Notes under the pieces: generated by a model | The model's input: only the letters and a program-made list of their open reading frames with translations | Databases searched by the model: none | What the model was told of the DNA's origin: nothing | From: Sneathiellales bacterium | GTDB lineage: Bacteria > Pseudomonadota > Alphaproteobacteria > JANQFL01 | Assembly: GCA_028277845.1 (NCBI GenBank) | Contig: JANQFL010000029.1 | Span: 1 to 64,000, forward strand | Reading direction: 5' to 3' | DNA: 64,000 nucleotides | Shown: positions 37,539 to 46,864 of the stretch, piece after piece | How positions within the stretch are numbered: position 1 is the stretch's first letter | Layout: the number at the start of each line of letters is the position of its first letter | Made by a program: the position numbers and the translations under genes

Positions 37539-38546
37539 TTACTTCAGATTGGACGGAGAAATACCGAACACCCGTTTGAAGGCGGTGGCGAAATTGGCGG
37601 GGCTGTTGTAGCCGGCCAGATGGGCCGCCTGGGCGATGGTCAGGCCGTCCCGTTCCATGGCGTCGCGGGCGACGCCCAGACGGCGTTCGCGCACATAGTC
37701 CATGACGGTCAGGTCGTAGACCGCCTTGAACCGATCCTGCAAGTTGGTCACGCCCAGTCCCAGTTCCTTGGCGATGCCCGCCAGGGTCAGGGAGCGGTGC
37801 AGATTCCGCTCCAGATAGTCGCGAATGTGCTGCGCGGAGATCTGCCCCGCCGGCACGTCCGGCATTCCCGGCCCCTCATTGATGCCCGGCAACAGGGATT
37901 CCAGCGCCTCGCCCATGATGTCCAGGGCCCGGCTTTCCACGTGGATGTTGCGCAGTATTTTGAGGCCGTCGGGCGGATCGATGATTTGCTCGGCCAGGAC
38001 CAAGGCCCGTTTCGACGGCTGCCAACACCGGATCTGGACCGGCCCATTGAGAAAAGTTGAAATGGCGGCGTCTCCGGGCCCGTCCGCCAATTGCCGGACC
38101 AGCCAGTCGGGCGAGATGGAGATGTTGACCTTGCGCACCCGCATGTCTTTCTTGACTTCGCGCATCCACAATGAAGGGTTGCGAACGCACCAGAGATAGC
38201 CCGCCGGCGCCTCGCGCCCATCCAGGGCGAACCGCATGCCATCGATGCTGCCTTCAACCCGCCCGGCCAGGATCAGGGATATGGTGACGGCCGGGTCCAG
38301 GACCGCTTGCGCCGTGTAGTCGCGGACCTCGATGGTATCGGTGGCGTGGATATTCAGACTGGACTGAAACGCATTGTTGAGCATGCGCCCCCTGAGAATG
38401 GTGCGGTTTTGCTCAGGCCGCTTGGGTGTGCAACCGGGATTGGCCGGCTGCGGCCCCGCCAACGCGATCAAGGTGTTTTCCTTGATGCGTTCTTCGTAGA
38501 TCACCTGCCGTTTCTGGCGGCGGTGCCATGCGCCCCGATGTGGCAT
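37539..38546 (-). CDS. AraC-family regulator, PchR-like
   Basis: Likely activator of the adjacent siderophore/iron uptake genes, as PchR-type regulators respond to a siderophore ligand. Effector domain at about residues 65-220 (TISLILAGRVEGSIDG, MRVRKVNISISPDWLVRQL) and a double HTH domain at the C-terminus (LTLAGIAKELGLGVTNLQDR, IAQAAHLAGYNSPANFATAF). 335 residues from 38546; an internal ATG at 38384 (MLNNAF) gives 281 and may be the true start, since the first 50 residues look poorly conserved in kind. Divergent from the TonB-dependent receptor. Confidence 0.88.
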   Translation of the reverse strand: MPHRGAWHRRQKRQVIYEERIKENTLIALAGPQPANPGCTPKRPEQNRTILRGRMLNNAFQSSLNIHATDTIEVRDYTAQAVLDPAVTISLILAGRVEGSIDGMRFALDGREAPAGYLWCVRNPSLWMREVKKDMRVRKVNISISPDWLVRQLADGPGDAAISTFLNGPVQIRCWQPSKRALVLAEQIIDPPDGLKILRNIHVESRALDIMGEALESLLPGINEGPGMPDVPAGQISAQHIRDYLERNLHRSLTLAGIAKELGLGVTNLQDRFKAVYDLTVMDYVRERRLGVARDAMERDGLTIAQAAHLAGYNSPANFATAFKRVFGISPSNLK

Positions 38547-38700
38547 CCGGCGTCCTCGTCAGGTCCGCGCCCGTTCGGCGCGCAACGGTTTTAGCCCCAA
38601 AATCCGCGATTCCAACGGCCCGCGCCGCCACGACATCTTTCGCAAACATCTCCGGTGATTTCGCAAAGGCATTCGGACTCACAGTTCAATTTGAAGCGCT

Positions 38701-38719
38701 GATATTAATAATCATTCTC
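38701..38719 (+). promoter_or_regulatory. Fur-like box before the TonB-dependent receptor
   Basis: GATATTAATAATCATTCTC matches 16 of 19 bases of the classical Fur box GATAATGATAATCATTATC and lies 34 bp before the receptor ATG. This implies iron repression of the receptor and following transport genes. The rest of the divergent gap (38547-38752) shows no other clear element. Confidence 0.75.
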
Positions 38720-38752
38720 AAATTGTAAAGAATCGTGTATTCGGGGATCAAC

Positions 38753-40768
38753 ATGTCGTCAGTCGCTTCACGGGCCGTATCCACGGCTTTTTCGTTCAGG
38801 AAAGTCACATATCGGTCGGTCCTGATGGCCAGCGTGGCGGCCATATCCATCGCACCGGCCGCCTGGGCGGACGATACCGGCAAGGACAAGAAAGACCCGA
38901 TCGTGCTCGAACCCATCTCCATCGACGCCAAGGCCGACGTCATCACGGGCGGCGTGCAACTGGACAATGAAACGATCGAGCGCATCAATCCGGTCGACGT
39001 CAAGGACCTGTTCCGCCAGGAACCGGGCGTCACGGTCTCCTCGCCCATTCCCATGGCCCAGAAGGTCTACGTCAACGGCATCGAGGACACCAAGCTGACG
39101 GTCGACGTGGACGGCGCGCGCCAGGTGACCAAGACCTTCCACCATATCGGCACGGCGGTGATCGATCCGGGACTGCTGAAAGCGGTCAAGGTGGAAACCG
39201 GCGTGGCGCCGGCCGACGCGGGACCGGAGGCGCTGGCGGGCACCATATCATACGAGACCAAGGACGGGCGGGACATCGTCCAGCCCGGCAATACCTTCGG
39301 CGGCTGGGGCAAGCTCAGTTTCAACACCAATACGGAAGGCTTCACCGAGACCGTCGCTTTGGCCGCCCGGCATGAGATGGTCGACGCCCTGCTGTACGGC
39401 ACGCACGCCAACGGCAACAGTTATACGGACGGTGACGGCAACACGGTCGACGGGACCGCACCGGAACTGGAGAGCGCGCTGGTCAAGTTCGGCATCACCG
39501 GCAATAGCGGCTACCGCCTCAAGGTCACCGCCAACTACCTGCAGGACGCCGGTGTGCGGCCGGTGCGGCCCAACTTCGGCGGTTCGTCGATCCCGACGAA
39601 CGTTCCGCAATTTGTCGATTATGAGAAAAAATCGGCGACCATTTCCTTCGGTGACGAAACGCCGGGCGACTGGTTCAATCCGAAACTGAGCGTCAGCTAT
39701 ACCAACGCGACGCTGGATGCGGAAATCAAGAACACGCCGATCGGCGAAGGCATCGTCGCGGACATCACATCGATCAACGGCAAGGCCTCCAACACCTTCA
39801 CCTTCGGTCTGGGCACCGTCACGGCGGGCGTGGATTTCTACATCGACGAAGGTACCGGCGGTAAGAAATCCGACGCAAACTATACCGAGCAGGTGTCCGA
39901 CGTCGGTGCGTTCGCCCAAGCCCGCCTGTCTCTGACCGACAGTGCCCGGGTCTCGTTCGGCGGCCGCATCGACCGTAACCGGCTGGAAGGCAACGAGGGC
40001 ACCGTACTGACGAACACCGGACTTAGCGGCAACGTCAACGGCGAATACGACATCACCTCATGGCTGATGGCCTATGCCGGCGCCGGCACGGCCTGGGGCG
40101 GCATTCCCATGACCGAGATCGGCATTCAGAATTACTGGAGCACCTTCGGCATTACCTGGAATTACGACAACCTGACACCATCGCGTTCCTTCAACTACAA
40201 GGTCGGTGCCGTGGTCGAATTCGATGATTTCACGTTCGACGGCAATGTCTACTGGACCAAAATCGACGATTCCCACGACGTGTCCAGCAGCAACAGGGCC
40301 GATAGCCACGACGTGGTGTCCAAGGGCGTCAACGCCTCCGCCCAATACAATTGGACCAACGGCTTCGTCCGCGGCACCTACACCCTGTCCCACGTCCGGG
40401 TGAACGGCACGGTACCGACCAGCACCGTGGCCTATCAAGGTATTTTAATCGGCGACATGTTCTCGGCCGAGGTCGGCCAGGCCTGGCCGGACTGGGGCCT
40501 GCGCGCCGGCGCCACCGGTGAGGCCGCCTTGGAAAACGACGACCCGCAGGAAAACGGCTTCGAGCCCCTGCCGAGTTATGTAGTGGCCAACCTCTACGGC
40601 GAATGGCAACCGCCGCAGGTCCCCGGCCTGTCCGTGCGTGTCGATGTCAAAAATATCTTCGACCGAGCTTACGCGGACCGGGCCAATGTGGGTTACGACA
40701 GTTCCCGCTACATCGCCTACAACGACCCGGGTCGCAGCTTCGTCATCACGGCAAAATATGCGTTCTAA
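38753..40768 (+). CDS. TonB-dependent outer-membrane receptor (iron/siderophore type)
   Basis: Beta-barrel receptor importing an iron complex. 671 residues: a signal peptide of about 38 residues ending AAWA, plug domain (QLDNETIERINPVDVKDLFR, PIPMAQKVYVNGIED, EALAGTISYETKDG), then the barrel, ending in a C-terminal Phe (FVITAKYAF). ATG at 38753 has GGGGATC upstream; an in-frame GTG at 38735 is also possible. The Fur-like box, following ABC transporter and ExbBD-TonB genes support iron uptake. The precise ligand is unknown. Confidence 0.93.
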   Translation: MSSVASRAVSTAFSFRKVTYRSVLMASVAAISIAPAAWADDTGKDKKDPIVLEPISIDAKADVITGGVQLDNETIERINPVDVKDLFRQEPGVTVSSPIPMAQKVYVNGIEDTKLTVDVDGARQVTKTFHHIGTAVIDPGLLKAVKVETGVAPADAGPEALAGTISYETKDGRDIVQPGNTFGGWGKLSFNTNTEGFTETVALAARHEMVDALLYGTHANGNSYTDGDGNTVDGTAPELESALVKFGITGNSGYRLKVTANYLQDAGVRPVRPNFGGSSIPTNVPQFVDYEKKSATISFGDETPGDWFNPKLSVSYTNATLDAEIKNTPIGEGIVADITSINGKASNTFTFGLGTVTAGVDFYIDEGTGGKKSDANYTEQVSDVGAFAQARLSLTDSARVSFGGRIDRNRLEGNEGTVLTNTGLSGNVNGEYDITSWLMAYAGAGTAWGGIPMTEIGIQNYWSTFGITWNYDNLTPSRSFNYKVGAVVEFDDFTFDGNVYWTKIDDSHDVSSSNRADSHDVVSKGVNASAQYNWTNGFVRGTYTLSHVRVNGTVPTSTVAYQGILIGDMFSAEVGQAWPDWGLRAGATGEAALENDDPQENGFEPLPSYVVANLYGEWQPPQVPGLSVRVDVKNIFDRAYADRANVGYDSSRYIAYNDPGRSFVITAKYAF

Positions 40769-41954
40769 GAAAGCGCTACAGTCCCGTTGCAAGTGGGCCC
40801 TCCGCAAGGAAGGCCCACTTGGCCGTTTTTGGCCGGCGCTGCTCGCCGTGTCGTGGTTCCTAACGGGAACCGCCGCCGCAAAGGATCAGGTCAACGTGAC
40901 CGACTTGGCCGGGCGGCAGGTATCCGTATCGGTGCCGGTCGACACGATGGTTCTCGGTGAAGGGCGTTTCCTGCCGTCCATTGCCATTCTCGATCGCGAC
41001 GATCCGACCAAGCGGATTGCCGGCATGATGGGCGAGTTCAAGAAGTACGACCCCGCCGGGTATGCCCAGTACCGCCGGCACTTTCCGCACATCGACAAGA
41101 TCCCGTTGATCGGCTCGAGCGGCGCGGCGTCGTTCAGCGTCGAGAAGGCGTTCACCGTGAAACCGGACGTGGCCGTGTTCGGCCTGTCCAGCGGTCACGG
41201 CCCGAGCGATCGCAACAAGGCGATCCTGGACCAGTTCCACGCCGCCGGCATCCCTGTGGTGATCATCGACTTCCGCATCGATCCGCTGGTCAACACGCCG
41301 AAAAGCCTGCGGTTGCTGGCCAAACTCATGGGCCGCCAGGCGGAAGCCGAGCAGTTCATCGCCTTCTATGACCGACAACTGGGTCTTGTTAAGAACCGGC
41401 TCGAGGATGTGACCGACCGGCCGACCGTGTTCATGGAAAGCCGCGTCGGCCTGAAGCCCCACTGCTGCGAGGCCATCGGCCAGGCCATGATGGGCCGATT
41501 CATCGATTGGGCCGGCGGCCGCAACGCCTTCGCCGATCTGATTCCCGGCACCCACGGCACGGTCAACGTGGAACACTTGCTGGTGAATCAACCCGATTTC
41601 TATATCGGCACCGCCATCGGGTCTTCTGCGACGGCCAAACGGTTTCCGCGTTTCATCGCATTGGGCGCCAGCACGGATGCCGATACGGCCCGCGCATCGT
41701 TCCGGCGAACGACGGCACGCATCGGCCTGGCCCAACTGGAGGCCATTCGCTCGGGCCGCGCCTACGCCATATGGCACCACTTTTACAACAGCCCCATGAA
41801 CGTTGCGGCGGTTCAAGCCATTGCCAAGTGGCTGCACCCAAAAAAATTCAAAGACATCGACCCGCGTCAGACCATTGAAACGTATTTCGAACGGTTTCAA
41901 CCGTTTCCCATCGATGGCGTCTACTGGACGGGGCTTGACGACATGAGGGAGTGA
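40758..41954 (+). CDS. Periplasmic iron-complex binding protein (FepB/BtuF-like)
   Basis: Substrate-binding component of the ABC transporter encoded next. 398 residues: a long basic signal-peptide region with hydrophobic FWPALLAVSWFLTGTAAA, then the class III binding fold (VNVTDLAGRQVSVSVPVDTM; PDVAVFGLSSGHGPSDRN; GIPVVIIDFRIDPL) common to FecB/BtuF proteins. ATG at 40758 overlaps the receptor stop by 11 bp. The C-terminus has WLHPKKFKDIDPRQTIETYF, typical of the family. Confidence 0.9.
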   Translation: MRSKKALQSRCKWALRKEGPLGRFWPALLAVSWFLTGTAAAKDQVNVTDLAGRQVSVSVPVDTMVLGEGRFLPSIAILDRDDPTKRIAGMMGEFKKYDPAGYAQYRRHFPHIDKIPLIGSSGAASFSVEKAFTVKPDVAVFGLSSGHGPSDRNKAILDQFHAAGIPVVIIDFRIDPLVNTPKSLRLLAKLMGRQAEAEQFIAFYDRQLGLVKNRLEDVTDRPTVFMESRVGLKPHCCEAIGQAMMGRFIDWAGGRNAFADLIPGTHGTVNVEHLLVNQPDFYIGTAIGSSATAKRFPRFIALGASTDADTARASFRRTTARIGLAQLEAIRSGRAYAIWHHFYNSPMNVAAVQAIAKWLHPKKFKDIDPRQTIETYFERFQPFPIDGVYWTGLDDMRE

Positions 41955-41956
41955 CC

Positions 41957-43027
41957 ATGGCGCATTCGCCATCGCTTCCGTCACCGTCTGGCTCCCTCGC
42001 CCGCCAGTACCGCAGTTTCGTCATGCGCCGCGTGATCTGGCTGGCCGTGCTGCTGACGGCCCTCGCCGGGACGGTCATCATCAACATCATGACCGGGCCG
42101 GCCGAATTGGCGTTCGGGCAGGTGATCCGCGGGATACTCGACCCCGCATCCCTGTCCGCCGGCGACGACATCATCGTATGGCAGGTCCGACTGCCTTACG
42201 CGTTGCTGGCCGTGTGTGTCGGCGCCTGCCTCGGCCTGGCCGGGGCGGAAATGCAGACCGTGCTGAACAATCCGCTGGCCAGCCCTTCGACCCTGGGCGT
42301 GATGTATGCGGCGACGCTGGGCGCGTCCCTGGCCATCGTGTTCAATATCGACGTCCTCGGTATTCCGCAGAATTATCTGGTGCCGGTGTGCGCCTTCATC
42401 GGCGCCGTCGCGTCGGTATTGCTCATCGTCGGCCTGTCACGGACCTTCGGGGCAACGGTGGACACAGTGATTCTGTTCGGCATCGCTCTGGTCTTCGCCT
42501 TGCAGGCGCTGATCTCGCTCATACAGTTCGTCGCCGACTCCGACAGCCTGCAGCAAATCGTGTTCTGGACCATGGGAAGTCTGGCCCGCGCCACATGGGA
42601 GAAGCTGGCCATCGTCGCCGGAGTCTTCGCCCTGTGCGTCCCCTTCGCCATTCGCCAGGTTTGGAAAATGACGGCCCTGCGCGGCGGCGACGAATACGCC
42701 CGCAGTTTCGGCATCTCCGTCGAGCGGTTGCGCCTGACCGTGCTGCTGCGGGTCAGCGTCATGACCGCGGTCGCCGTGGCCTTCACCGGTGTCATCGGTT
42801 TCGTCGGCCTGGTCGGCCCCCACATCGCCCGCCTGGCCTTCGGCGAGGATCACCGGTTTTACCTGCCTGGCGCCGCCCTGGCCGGCGGCTTCATCCTGGC
42901 CGGCGCCTCCGTGCTCAGCAAATCCTTGGTGCCGGGCATTCTCATTCCCGACGGCATCGTCACCGCGCTGATCGGCATTCCGCTGTTCCTCGTTCTGCTG
43001 ATCAAACAAAAACGGCGGGCGGCATGA
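41957..43027 (+). CDS. FecCD-type iron-complex ABC permease
   Basis: Membrane channel of the siderophore transporter. 356 residues with about ten hydrophobic helices, family motifs VRLPYALLAVCVGACLGLAG, LNNPLASPSTLGVMYAATLG, FTGVIGFVGLVGPHIARL and a final GIPLFLVLLIK. AGGGAG precedes the ATG at 41957; an overlapping GTG at 41951 is an alternative. Only one permease gene is present, so it should form a homodimer. Confidence 0.94.
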   Translation: MAHSPSLPSPSGSLARQYRSFVMRRVIWLAVLLTALAGTVIINIMTGPAELAFGQVIRGILDPASLSAGDDIIVWQVRLPYALLAVCVGACLGLAGAEMQTVLNNPLASPSTLGVMYAATLGASLAIVFNIDVLGIPQNYLVPVCAFIGAVASVLLIVGLSRTFGATVDTVILFGIALVFALQALISLIQFVADSDSLQQIVFWTMGSLARATWEKLAIVAGVFALCVPFAIRQVWKMTALRGGDEYARSFGISVERLRLTVLLRVSVMTAVAVAFTGVIGFVGLVGPHIARLAFGEDHRFYLPGAALAGGFILAGASVLSKSLVPGILIPDGIVTALIGIPLFLVLLIKQKRRAA

Positions 43028-43839
43028 CGGATCTGTTCATCGACAATCTCTCCCTGTCCTACGGCAACACCGTCGTCTTGCGGGGCATCACGGTGCCAGC
43101 CTTGCCGCCGCGTGCGCTGGTCGGTGTGCTCGGGCCCAACGGCGCCGGCAAGTCCACGTTCCTGCGCGCCCTGGCCGGCCTCGGTGGGTATACGGGATCA
43201 GCCACTCTGGACGGAGAAGACCTGGGCACCATGCCGTTCCACCGCCGCACCGGCAAGATCGGCTATCTGCCCCAGTCCCTGCCGCAAGGCACCACACTGA
43301 TCGCCTACGAGGCGGTCATCAGCGCCTGCCGCGCGGTTCGGCCCGATCTGCCGCGGCCGGCCATCGAGACCATGGTGGAGGACATCTTCGACCTGTTGTC
43401 GATCAGGCACCTGGCCTTCAAAGCCCTGAACACGCTGTCGGGCGGACAGCGCCAGATGGTCGGCCTGGCCCAGGTCGTCGTGCGCAAGCCGGCCTTGCTG
43501 TTGCTCGATGAGCCGACCAGCGCCCTGGACCTGCGCTGGCAGATCAACGTGTTCGAGGTGGTCCGTTCCGTGCAGGACCAGCAGGACGGCATCTGCCTGA
43601 TGGCCATGCACGATCTCAATCTGGCGCTCCGCCATTGCGACCATGTCCTGCTGTTCGGACAGGGCCGGGTCATATCCTGCGGCGCGCCCAACCGGGCGAT
43701 CACGCCCGAACATCTGCGCAACGCGTACCAGATCGACGGCCGGGTCGAGGTCAGTTCGACCGGCATCCCGTTCGTCATTCCGAACGGCATTGCGCGCGAA
43801 CTTACCCGCGATTCGGATCAAGGAACCATAAACACATGA
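43024..43839 (+). CDS. Iron-complex ABC transporter ATP-binding protein
   Basis: Energises the transporter. 271 residues with Walker A GPNGAGKSTFLRALAG, Q-loop GYLPQSLPQG, signature LSGGQRQMVGLAQ, Walker B LLLLDEPTSALD and the switch His in AMHDLNLALRHC. ATG overlaps the permease stop (ATGA). FepC/FhuC type. Confidence 0.95.
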   Translation: MTDLFIDNLSLSYGNTVVLRGITVPALPPRALVGVLGPNGAGKSTFLRALAGLGGYTGSATLDGEDLGTMPFHRRTGKIGYLPQSLPQGTTLIAYEAVISACRAVRPDLPRPAIETMVEDIFDLLSIRHLAFKALNTLSGGQRQMVGLAQVVVRKPALLLLDEPTSALDLRWQINVFEVVRSVQDQQDGICLMAMHDLNLALRHCDHVLLFGQGRVISCGAPNRAITPEHLRNAYQIDGRVEVSSTGIPFVIPNGIARELTRDSDQGTINT

Positions 43840-44153
43840 TTGCCGCGACTTCGACGGTGCACACGCCGCACGCCAGTAAATACCTGCAACAACTTTGCAA
43901 GCATTTCGCCCACAAGGTGACGGTGGAATACGACGCCCGCAAAGGGCGCGCCGATCTGCCCCCGGGGCCATGCGCCATGACGGCGGAAGACGGCAGCCTA
44001 TCGTTTCATTGCCGCGCCAAGGACGAACAGGGCTTGCAGGTTATGCAGGCCATCATCCAAAGCCATCTGGTGAAATTCGCCTGGCGCGAAGACCTCGTCA
44101 TGACCTGGGAACCATGCGCGGAAGCGAAAGGAGTCGAAGGCGGCGATGCCTGA
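43836..44153 (+). CDS. DUF2218 domain protein
   Basis: 105 residues: HASKYLQQLCKHFAHKVTVEY then LPPGPCAMTAEDGSLSFHC and LVKFAWREDLVMTWEP. This fits the DUF2218 family, small alpha/beta proteins common in siderophore/iron transport loci; function unknown. ATG overlaps the ATPase stop and the gene overlaps exbB by 8 bp, so it belongs to the transport operon. Confidence 0.8.
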   Translation: MIAATSTVHTPHASKYLQQLCKHFAHKVTVEYDARKGRADLPPGPCAMTAEDGSLSFHCRAKDEQGLQVMQAIIQSHLVKFAWREDLVMTWEPCAEAKGVEGGDA

Positions 44154-44838
44154 ACCCACCCCATCCATGCTCGAGAGATTGCTGGAATTGCTCGAGGCCG
44201 GCGGGCCGGTAGTCTATCTGCTGATCGGCTTGTCCGTGATCGTTTTGACCATCACGCTCGTCAAACTCTGGCAGTTTCATTTGACCGGCGTCTTCCGCAA
44301 AGCGGTGTCGCGCCAGGCTGTGGCCCTATACCGTGGCGGAGACAGTCAGGCCGCCCTGGCCCTCGCTGGCGAATGCAAAAGCATCCGCGCCAGCTTGGTG
44401 GCCAAGTCCATCCGCGGCCGCATGCAGTCCGACTCCGCGCCCGGGGCGATACACGAGGAGGTCATGCGTGACGCCGCCGACCGGCTCGATACCCTGCATG
44501 GGCATCTGCGCATTCTCGAAATCATCGGATCCATGGCGCCGTTGCTCGGCCTGTTCGGCACCGTGCTCGGCATGATCGATGCTTTCCAGCAGTTGGAGAA
44601 TTCCGGCAACCAGGTCGATCCGTCGATCCTGTCGGGCGGCATCTGGCTCGCCCTGTTGACGACGGCGGTGGGGCTCGCCGTGGCAATGCCGACGGTCGCC
44701 GTGCTGAGTTTCTTCGAACGCCGCCTGGAACGCCTGGCTCACGACCTGGACAATCTGGTATCGCAGATATTCCTGGACGATTTCGACCGCGGCACCGTGC
44801 AGGCCCTGCCCGATGCAGACGCTCGCCGAAGCGCATAA
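44146..44838 (+). CDS. exbB: TonB-system proton channel protein ExbB
   Basis: Inner-membrane pentameric channel energising TonB. 230 residues, three helices: first at about 20-42 (GPVVYLLIGLSVIVLTITLV), then the pair in EIIGSMAPLLGLFGTVLGMI and GGIWLALLTTAVGLAVAMPT. The family motif GTVLGMIDAFQ is intact. The gene overlaps exbD by 26 bp. Confidence 0.95.
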   Translation: MPEPTPSMLERLLELLEAGGPVVYLLIGLSVIVLTITLVKLWQFHLTGVFRKAVSRQAVALYRGGDSQAALALAGECKSIRASLVAKSIRGRMQSDSAPGAIHEEVMRDAADRLDTLHGHLRILEIIGSMAPLLGLFGTVLGMIDAFQQLENSGNQVDPSILSGGIWLALLTTAVGLAVAMPTVAVLSFFERRLERLAHDLDNLVSQIFLDDFDRGTVQALPDADARRSA

Positions 44839-45229
44839 CCGCAAGCGCCGCGGGCGCACCATCGGACTGACGCCCCTGATCGACGTCGTCTTCATCCTGC
44901 TTATTTTCTTCATGTTGGCGTCCAGCTTCCAGAAGACCCGCACGATCGATATGACGCCGCCGACAAAGGACCGCGCGGCGGCGGCCGCATCGCACAACCG
45001 GTCCGTCACGGTAACGGTTCTGGGTGGCGGGCGTTACGACGTCGGCGGCACGGTGGTCGCGGTCGAGCGGCTAGACGAAGCATTGGCCGACACCGGGAAC
45101 CGCTGGATACTGATCAGGACCACCCGTGCCGCCGTTGTCCAGGACGTGGTGCTGCTGCTCGACTTGACCAAGCGCATCACGCCGCTGGGCATCAAACTTG
45201 TGCCGTTCGCGCAAGGCGGGAAACAATGA
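44813..45229 (+). CDS. exbD: Biopolymer transport protein ExbD (first copy)
   Basis: Proton-path partner of ExbB. 138 residues with one membrane helix, GLTPLIDVVFILLIFFMLAS, carrying the essential Asp (Asp24), and a periplasmic domain. Starts inside the exbB 3' end. It keeps all features of a functional ExbD, in contrast to the next gene. Confidence 0.93.
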   Translation: MQTLAEAHNRKRRGRTIGLTPLIDVVFILLIFFMLASSFQKTRTIDMTPPTKDRAAAAASHNRSVTVTVLGGGRYDVGGTVVAVERLDEALADTGNRWILIRTTRAAVVQDVVLLLDLTKRITPLGIKLVPFAQGGKQ

Positions 45230-45648
45230 AACGGCCGCTGACAGAACGTTTCGCCAATCGGTGCAAGACCGGGGAGCAACAAACCCTGCCGCTGATCAAC
45301 GTCGTGTTCCTGATGCTGATCTTTTTCATGATCGCCGGCCGACTGACGGCGACCGACCCGTTCCCGACCGACCCGGCGGTGTCGGTCAGTACCAAAACGG
45401 ACGATCCGGACGTGGCCATCATCCATATGGCACCCGACGGTGCGCTGGCGTTTCAATACGACCTGGTCGCCCCGGCCGATCTGCTGCCGAAGGTGCGGGC
45501 GTTTCTCGTGGAAAGACCCGGCGGCACGTTGCGTCTCAAAGTGGACGGGCGGCACAACGCCGGTCAGGTTCTGCTGCTGCTCACACGCCTGCGGGAAACG
45601 GGTGTCGAAACGGTCTCGCTGGTCACCACTCTTGAGTCGCGGCAATGA
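45226..45648 (+). CDS. Second ExbD-like protein with Asn replacing the membrane Asp
   Basis: 140 residues with the ExbD/TolR layout: one helix TLPLINVVFLMLIFFMIAG and a periplasmic domain (LKVDGRHNAGQVLLLL). The position of the proton-carrying Asp is Asn25 (codon AAC, 45298-45300), so it should not carry protons itself. It starts at the overlap with the first exbD and ends at tonB (4-bp overlap). A structural partner in a mixed ExbD dimer is one explanation (inference). Confidence 0.88.
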   Translation: MKRPLTERFANRCKTGEQQTLPLINVVFLMLIFFMIAGRLTATDPFPTDPAVSVSTKTDDPDVAIIHMAPDGALAFQYDLVAPADLLPKVRAFLVERPGGTLRLKVDGRHNAGQVLLLLTRLRETGVETVSLVTTLESRQ

Positions 45649-46826
45649 CCATCCGCGCCCATCACTGGATGGCCGCCGGCTTGCTGGCCGCCTGCCTGCA
45701 CGGAGCGCTCGCCGTCGGTCTGCTGTACCGGCACGAGGAACGGCAGGGCGCCCGGCAGGCCGGCGTCGGCGGTCTGGAGATTTCCATCAGCATGGTCTCG
45801 GCGGCGGCCGGGACCGACGGCGCAACCGGTATCTCCGACGATGCAGGTCCCCGACCGGCGAAGCCCATAGAGCCGGCCAACGTAAGTCCGGTCATTCCGC
45901 CGATACCGGACACCTCGTTGCCCGCGACGCTTCCGGAGCCCCTGACCGATCCCCAGGATGCCGTACCACCGGAACCGGTCGACATGACGTCGCTCGCGGC
46001 CAGCCTGAATCCGGTCCTGGAAGCACGCCGGGTATTCGCACCGGGACCACCGCCGCCCGCCGACCCCGTCCTGGAGCGATTACCGGATACCAACCTTACC
46101 GTACCGACGCCAATACCGGACGTGGCCCAACCCCAGCCCATGACCGAACCATCGTCCACGACGCCGGTCGAGCCGGACCCGGTTCAGACTCCGGTCTCGG
46201 TTTCCACGCCCGTCCTTCGGGCGGTGGTCGTGCCAAGCCCACCGCCCGAACTGGCGGCACCCGTGCCGGTGCCGCGGAAGAAACCGGTGCTTCCGAAACC
46301 GTGGCCCGTAACGGCACCGCCGTCGCCGCCGCCCGTCGCTACGGTACCGTCGGAACCGCGGACGAAGCCGGCCGATTCTAACCGGGTCGTATCGCATGCG
46401 CCGGCCGATCCGACGGCGACCGATCCGACCGAAGGGGCGGCGGCAATACAAAGCCGGGGCCGTGCGGCGGCCGGGATCCAGGCCAGCCGTTCGGACGCCG
46501 CGACTCGCGCCGGCGGCGGCCGTAACGTCGGTACGGTCAAACCCGACTACGTAACCAAACTGCGCCGCTGGCTGGAGCGCCACAAAACCTACCCGCGCAA
46601 GGCCAAGCGCCGGCGCCAGCAGGGCGTCGTCCTGCTCGCGTTCAGTATCAATCGCGATGGCATCGTGCTCGATTCGCGCATTGAAAAAGGCTCGGGCCAC
46701 GACCTGCTCGACCGCGAAACGACCCGCATGCTGGAACGGGCACAGCCGCTCCCGAGATTCCCGGCGGAATTTACGGGCAACGTCATTGAACTGATTGTTC
46801 CCATTCGGTTTTCCTTGTCCAGATAA
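45645..46826 (+). CDS. tonB: Energy transducer TonB
   Basis: Links ExbBD energy to outer-membrane receptors. 393 residues: an N-terminal membrane anchor (MAAGLLAACLHGALAVGLL), a very long Pro/Ala/Thr-rich spacer that would span the periplasm, and the C-terminal TonB domain (RHKTYPRKAKRRRQQGVVLL, GHDLLDRETTRMLERAQPLP). The length is well above E. coli TonB (239). Last gene of the operon, converging on the carboxylase gene 38 bp away. Confidence 0.95.
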   Translation: MTIRAHHWMAAGLLAACLHGALAVGLLYRHEERQGARQAGVGGLEISISMVSAAAGTDGATGISDDAGPRPAKPIEPANVSPVIPPIPDTSLPATLPEPLTDPQDAVPPEPVDMTSLAASLNPVLEARRVFAPGPPPPADPVLERLPDTNLTVPTPIPDVAQPQPMTEPSSTTPVEPDPVQTPVSVSTPVLRAVVVPSPPPELAAPVPVPRKKPVLPKPWPVTAPPSPPPVATVPSEPRTKPADSNRVVSHAPADPTATDPTEGAAAIQSRGRAAAGIQASRSDAATRAGGGRNVGTVKPDYVTKLRRWLERHKTYPRKAKRRRQQGVVLLAFSINRDGIVLDSRIEKGSGHDLLDRETTRMLERAQPLPRFPAEFTGNVIELIVPIRFSLSR

Positions 46827-46864
46827 GGAGTTCGGCTGCCCTGGCGGCGTGACGGCACGGTGCG

